Source: Butyrivibrio sp. INlla14 (GTDB lineage: Bacteria > Bacillota > Clostridia > Lachnospirales > Lachnospiraceae). From it: a stretch of 64,000 bases of DNA. The notes under the pieces are model-generated. The model was not told the DNA's origin. It saw only the letters and a list, made by a program, of their open reading frames with translations, and did no database searches. Shown here piece by piece: positions 61,747-64,000 of the stretch. Within the stretch, counting starts at the first letter, position 1. The number at the start of each line of letters is the position of its first letter. A program made the position numbers and the translations under genes. Location: positions 1 to 64,000 of the forward strand of contig NZ_FMVS01000015.1 in the NCBI RefSeq assembly GCF_900102515.1. The letters run 5' to 3'.

Positions 61747-63135
61747 TTACAATTGTCGATAACTTCTGCTTCTCCAAAACCTAACTACTCCAACTACCAA
61801 AGCGGCTGAAATGATTAAATATAGCAAAACAGCTTCCCAATAATATCCATTCATATATAGGAACATTTGCATTACCATTCCAAATAAAACCGTCAGCAGT
61901 TCCACCCAATTAATCCTTATCTTTATGAAAGCCCTAGTATCAAATATTCTAAATACTCCCTGCGCAAAAAAACAAATAATACTCGATATACATGCTCCGA
62001 GAATTCCCAATTGCGGCACCAAAATCACACACATAAAAACATTAACTATAGCCCCTATCAAAACACTAATAATAATCCTTTTTGTTCTTTTAAATACTGA
62101 ATACAAGACCTTAAAATAGCAAAAAAAGCAATCAACAATAGCACCTAATATAATTACAGGCAAGAAAACTACAGCAGAATAGAAATCACCGTGAAGTGTT
62201 ATCCTTGCTATAACTTTGTACAGCATCATAACAGCACCGCCAAAAATAAAAACTACAGCCAGATATATTGTTAATATATCGTCAAAATACTCATTACTGC
62301 CTTTTTGATCATATTGTTTTGCTCCATTTAATTGAAATGCCATAAAAAAAGCTTGTTGTATCATATTGATAATCGTCGCAATCTTCATCGCAGCCAAGTA
62401 TATTCCGGCATTTCCAACTCCCGAAAAAATAGAAATCGCGTATCTACCGGACATGTTTGTAATCCAATATCCTGTATTATAAATGATCAAAGGAGTGCTA
62501 TATTTGAGCATCTTTCTATATATCTCTTTATCAATTGGCCGGATTGTTATAACCATCTTCTCTTCGATGCCAAATAACAAGAAGATTGATGTAACCATAT
62601 ATGCCAATGCTATAGATGCCAAGTATCCCCTCGCTTCAAAACCTAATAGTACCAAAAAAACACTACTAAATAAGAATAGTGAAAATGCATTAATCACCCC
62701 GCTTAATGCATAATAAACGCTTTTCCCTTTTCCTCTAATGTAATAGGCCAAGATCATTTTTAGCGAATATAAATAAACTATCACAAACAAGTAAACTATA
62801 GCCCAATCTTTGCTTATCAGCCAAAAAGCAATTACTGCGACTCCACATATTATCGCACTCCTCATCAATAGACTAATTGCCGAATTAAGGAAAGCAGAAT
62901 TATTCTCATTAACAGAGAATCTAAAAACAGAATCATAAATACATAAAGTAGCAAACGGTAATAATAATTCGGAAAAATTATTAATTAATTCTCCACTTCC
63001 ATATGCATCTGTAGACATATAAGCAGTGAACAATGGTAATAAAAAAAATTGAACTGCCTTAGCTAACACATTCCCAATTAAAAAAACTAAGACATCAAAT
63101 GTAATTCCCTTGCTCTTACTAAAATTCTTATCCAT
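61747..63135 (-). CDS. Polysaccharide flippase (Wzx/MOP family)
   Basis: The 462-residue protein has about 12-14 transmembrane helices and the start KGITFDVLVFLIGNVLAKAVQFFLLPLFTAYMSTDAYG, typical of the oligosaccharide flippases that move lipid-linked repeat units. The start at 63135 overlaps the previous gene by 8 bases (ATGGATAA). An in-frame extension to 63201 lies within the upstream gene. The cluster is AT-rich, as is common in surface-polysaccharide loci. Confidence 0.9.
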   Translation of the reverse strand: MDKNFSKSKGITFDVLVFLIGNVLAKAVQFFLLPLFTAYMSTDAYGSGELINNFSELLLPFATLCIYDSVFRFSVNENNSAFLNSAISLLMRSAIICGVAVIAFWLISKDWAIVYLFVIVYLYSLKMILAYYIRGKGKSVYYALSGVINAFSLFLFSSVFLVLLGFEARGYLASIALAYMVTSIFLLFGIEEKMVITIRPIDKEIYRKMLKYSTPLIIYNTGYWITNMSGRYAISIFSGVGNAGIYLAAMKIATIINMIQQAFFMAFQLNGAKQYDQKGSNEYFDDILTIYLAVVFIFGGAVMMLYKVIARITLHGDFYSAVVFLPVIILGAIVDCFFCYFKVLYSVFKRTKRIIISVLIGAIVNVFMCVILVPQLGILGACISSIICFFAQGVFRIFDTRAFIKIRINWVELLTVLFGMVMQMFLYMNGYYWEAVLLYLIISAALVVGVVRFWRSRSYRQL

Positions 63136-64000
63136 TTTTCTTTCTCTTAAGATATCTTTCAACCCGCTCCCAGCTTTCTTTTGGTTTACCCAAGATGCCA
63201 CCTATAGCGTAGTAGTAATAGAGAATATTCTTTATTTTTTTGCTAACTAAACTATACTGTTCGTTACAATCATACAATTTTGTGCAGAAAAACTCCTTGC
63301 ATTCGCCAACAATCCACTCACTTCCATCTGAGCATTTTTTATTTCTAATCTCGTTGTAATATGGTGTCTTTTTCTCTGGAATAATTCCCCAGGCCATATG
63401 GGCATGAGCATTTACACAATAAGGCAATTTGCAATGTCCTCCGATAGGAATACTCTTAAGTTTTTCTTCTGGATTTTCATATATATTTTGAATAACAGGC
63501 TGCCAATAACACCCTTGAACGTCACCAGAATACAAGTTAACAAAATAGCTCCAATCGCCAGCATAACAAAAACTTCGATTCTTTTTCCCTAAGATATCCA
63601 TCTTAAAATCAAACATTTTTGATTCAAAGCCCCCCCATATACATCTATATTCTGCTTCAGGGTGCTTTGATAATAAAGGTTTAGAATTTATACTATCATT
63701 TCTACCTACCGTTAGATGGCAGTACGCTCCTACCTGTTCTATACAGATCTTTTTAATACTGTCTATTTCATTTTCCAGATCATCATTCGGCATAAGTTCT
63801 ATAGTAAATGACGATCCAGAACTTTTTATTTTTTTAACATTATTCCAAAACACTTCCAAAAGGTTCTTGTTTACTAGTTCTGTATAATGAAATGAAATCT
63901 TAAAAAACAGATGAGCAAGATTATCGCAATTCTTATCTAGTATTCTATCAATAGCATTTGTAAGCACTCCATTAGTTACTATCTCCACAAAGTGGCCTTC
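63128..64000 (-). CDS. Radical SAM protein, 5' end beyond the window
   Basis: The frame is open to the right edge. The visible 290 residues begin EGHFVEIVTNGVLTNAIDRILD, a common segment inside radical SAM barrels, so the CxxxCxxC motif must lie outside the window. A later cysteine-rich segment (CYAGDWSYFVNLYSGDVQGCYW, CKLPYC) resembles SPASM-like metal sites. It overlaps the flippase gene, suggesting a role in the same surface polysaccharide or glycan pathway. Confidence 0.75.
   Translation of the reverse strand, partial: EGHFVEIVTNGVLTNAIDRILDKNCDNLAHLFFKISFHYTELVNKNLLEVFWNNVKKIKSSGSSFTIELMPNDDLENEIDSIKKICIEQVGAYCHLTVGRNDSINSKPLLSKHPEAEYRCIWGGFESKMFDFKMDILGKKNRSFCYAGDWSYFVNLYSGDVQGCYWQPVIQNIYENPEEKLKSIPIGGHCKLPYCVNAHAHMAWGIIPEKKTPYYNEIRNKKCSDGSEWIVGECKEFFCTKLYDCNEQYSLVSKKIKNILYYYYAIGGILGKPKESWERVERYLKRKKNG

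Overview
The window looks like chromosomal DNA of an anaerobic, plant-polysaccharide-degrading Firmicute of the family Lachnospiraceae, most likely Butyrivibrio or Pseudobutyrivibrio. The evidence is the moderately AT-rich Gram-positive gene style with strong AGGAGG ribosome sites, a 1324-residue secreted GH43-GH10 xylan-degrading enzyme, a secreted GH5 glucanase, a GH36 alpha-galactosidase, two GH13 enzymes, AddAB recombination nuclease, an infC-rpmI-rplT operon with a terminator-bearing leader, and a PurO-like IMP cyclohydrolase in place of the usual PurH half. The genus is an inference.

Layout. 1-6300: the 5' end of a probable transposase, an ArsR-type regulator paired with a Tet(M/W)-like ribosomal GTPase fused to a Rae1/YacP-type NYN nuclease domain, a 647-bp fold-back element, and small membrane or redox proteins. 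6400-19000 (minus strand): alpha-galactosidase, TetR regulator, PepD, the ribosomal/IF3 operon, a small Nif11-like protein, VanZ, flavin reductase, PepF, a HAD phosphatase and a lipoprotein amylase. 19100-23500: tRNA-Trp, a membrane-tethered DnaQ-like exonuclease, a par/Fst-like type I toxin-antitoxin locus, an ECF sigma/DUF4179 pair and a small lipoprotein. 23700-33100: a siderophore-type ABC importer with an operator, cyclophilin, 104-bp tandem repeats and the large xylanolytic enzyme. 33100-43100: AddAB and a GGDEF-EAL protein. 43200-49900 (plus strand): YwlG-like protein, a ZTP riboswitch controlling two late purine genes, and GH13 plus GH5 enzymes. 49900-56200 (minus strand): radical SAM, Nudix, chemoreceptor, acyltransferase, nucleoside hydrolase, HIT and SfsA. 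56300-58000: a HipA-like kinase with a partner that appears to fuse a HipS-like domain, a DUF2442-like domain and an HTH, behind a promoter with two near-identical palindromes. 58000-64000: MFS transporter, inositol-phosphatase-like protein, a second type I toxin-like locus, and the AT-rich start of a polysaccharide cluster (acyltransferase, flippase, radical SAM truncated at the window edge).

The carbohydrate genes form a consistent picture: extracellular xylan and glucan cleavage, a cell-surface amylase, and intracellular alpha-galactosidase and GH13 enzymes, with the two GH13 genes carrying similar AAACGTTT-centred palindromes in their promoters. The accessory layer holds the most unusual material: the HipA-like two-gene system, the GTPase-NYN fusion, two candidate antisense-RNA toxin loci, the giant fold-back, the tandem repeats and several structured leaders. 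Family assignments come from motif reading alone; no database search was run.
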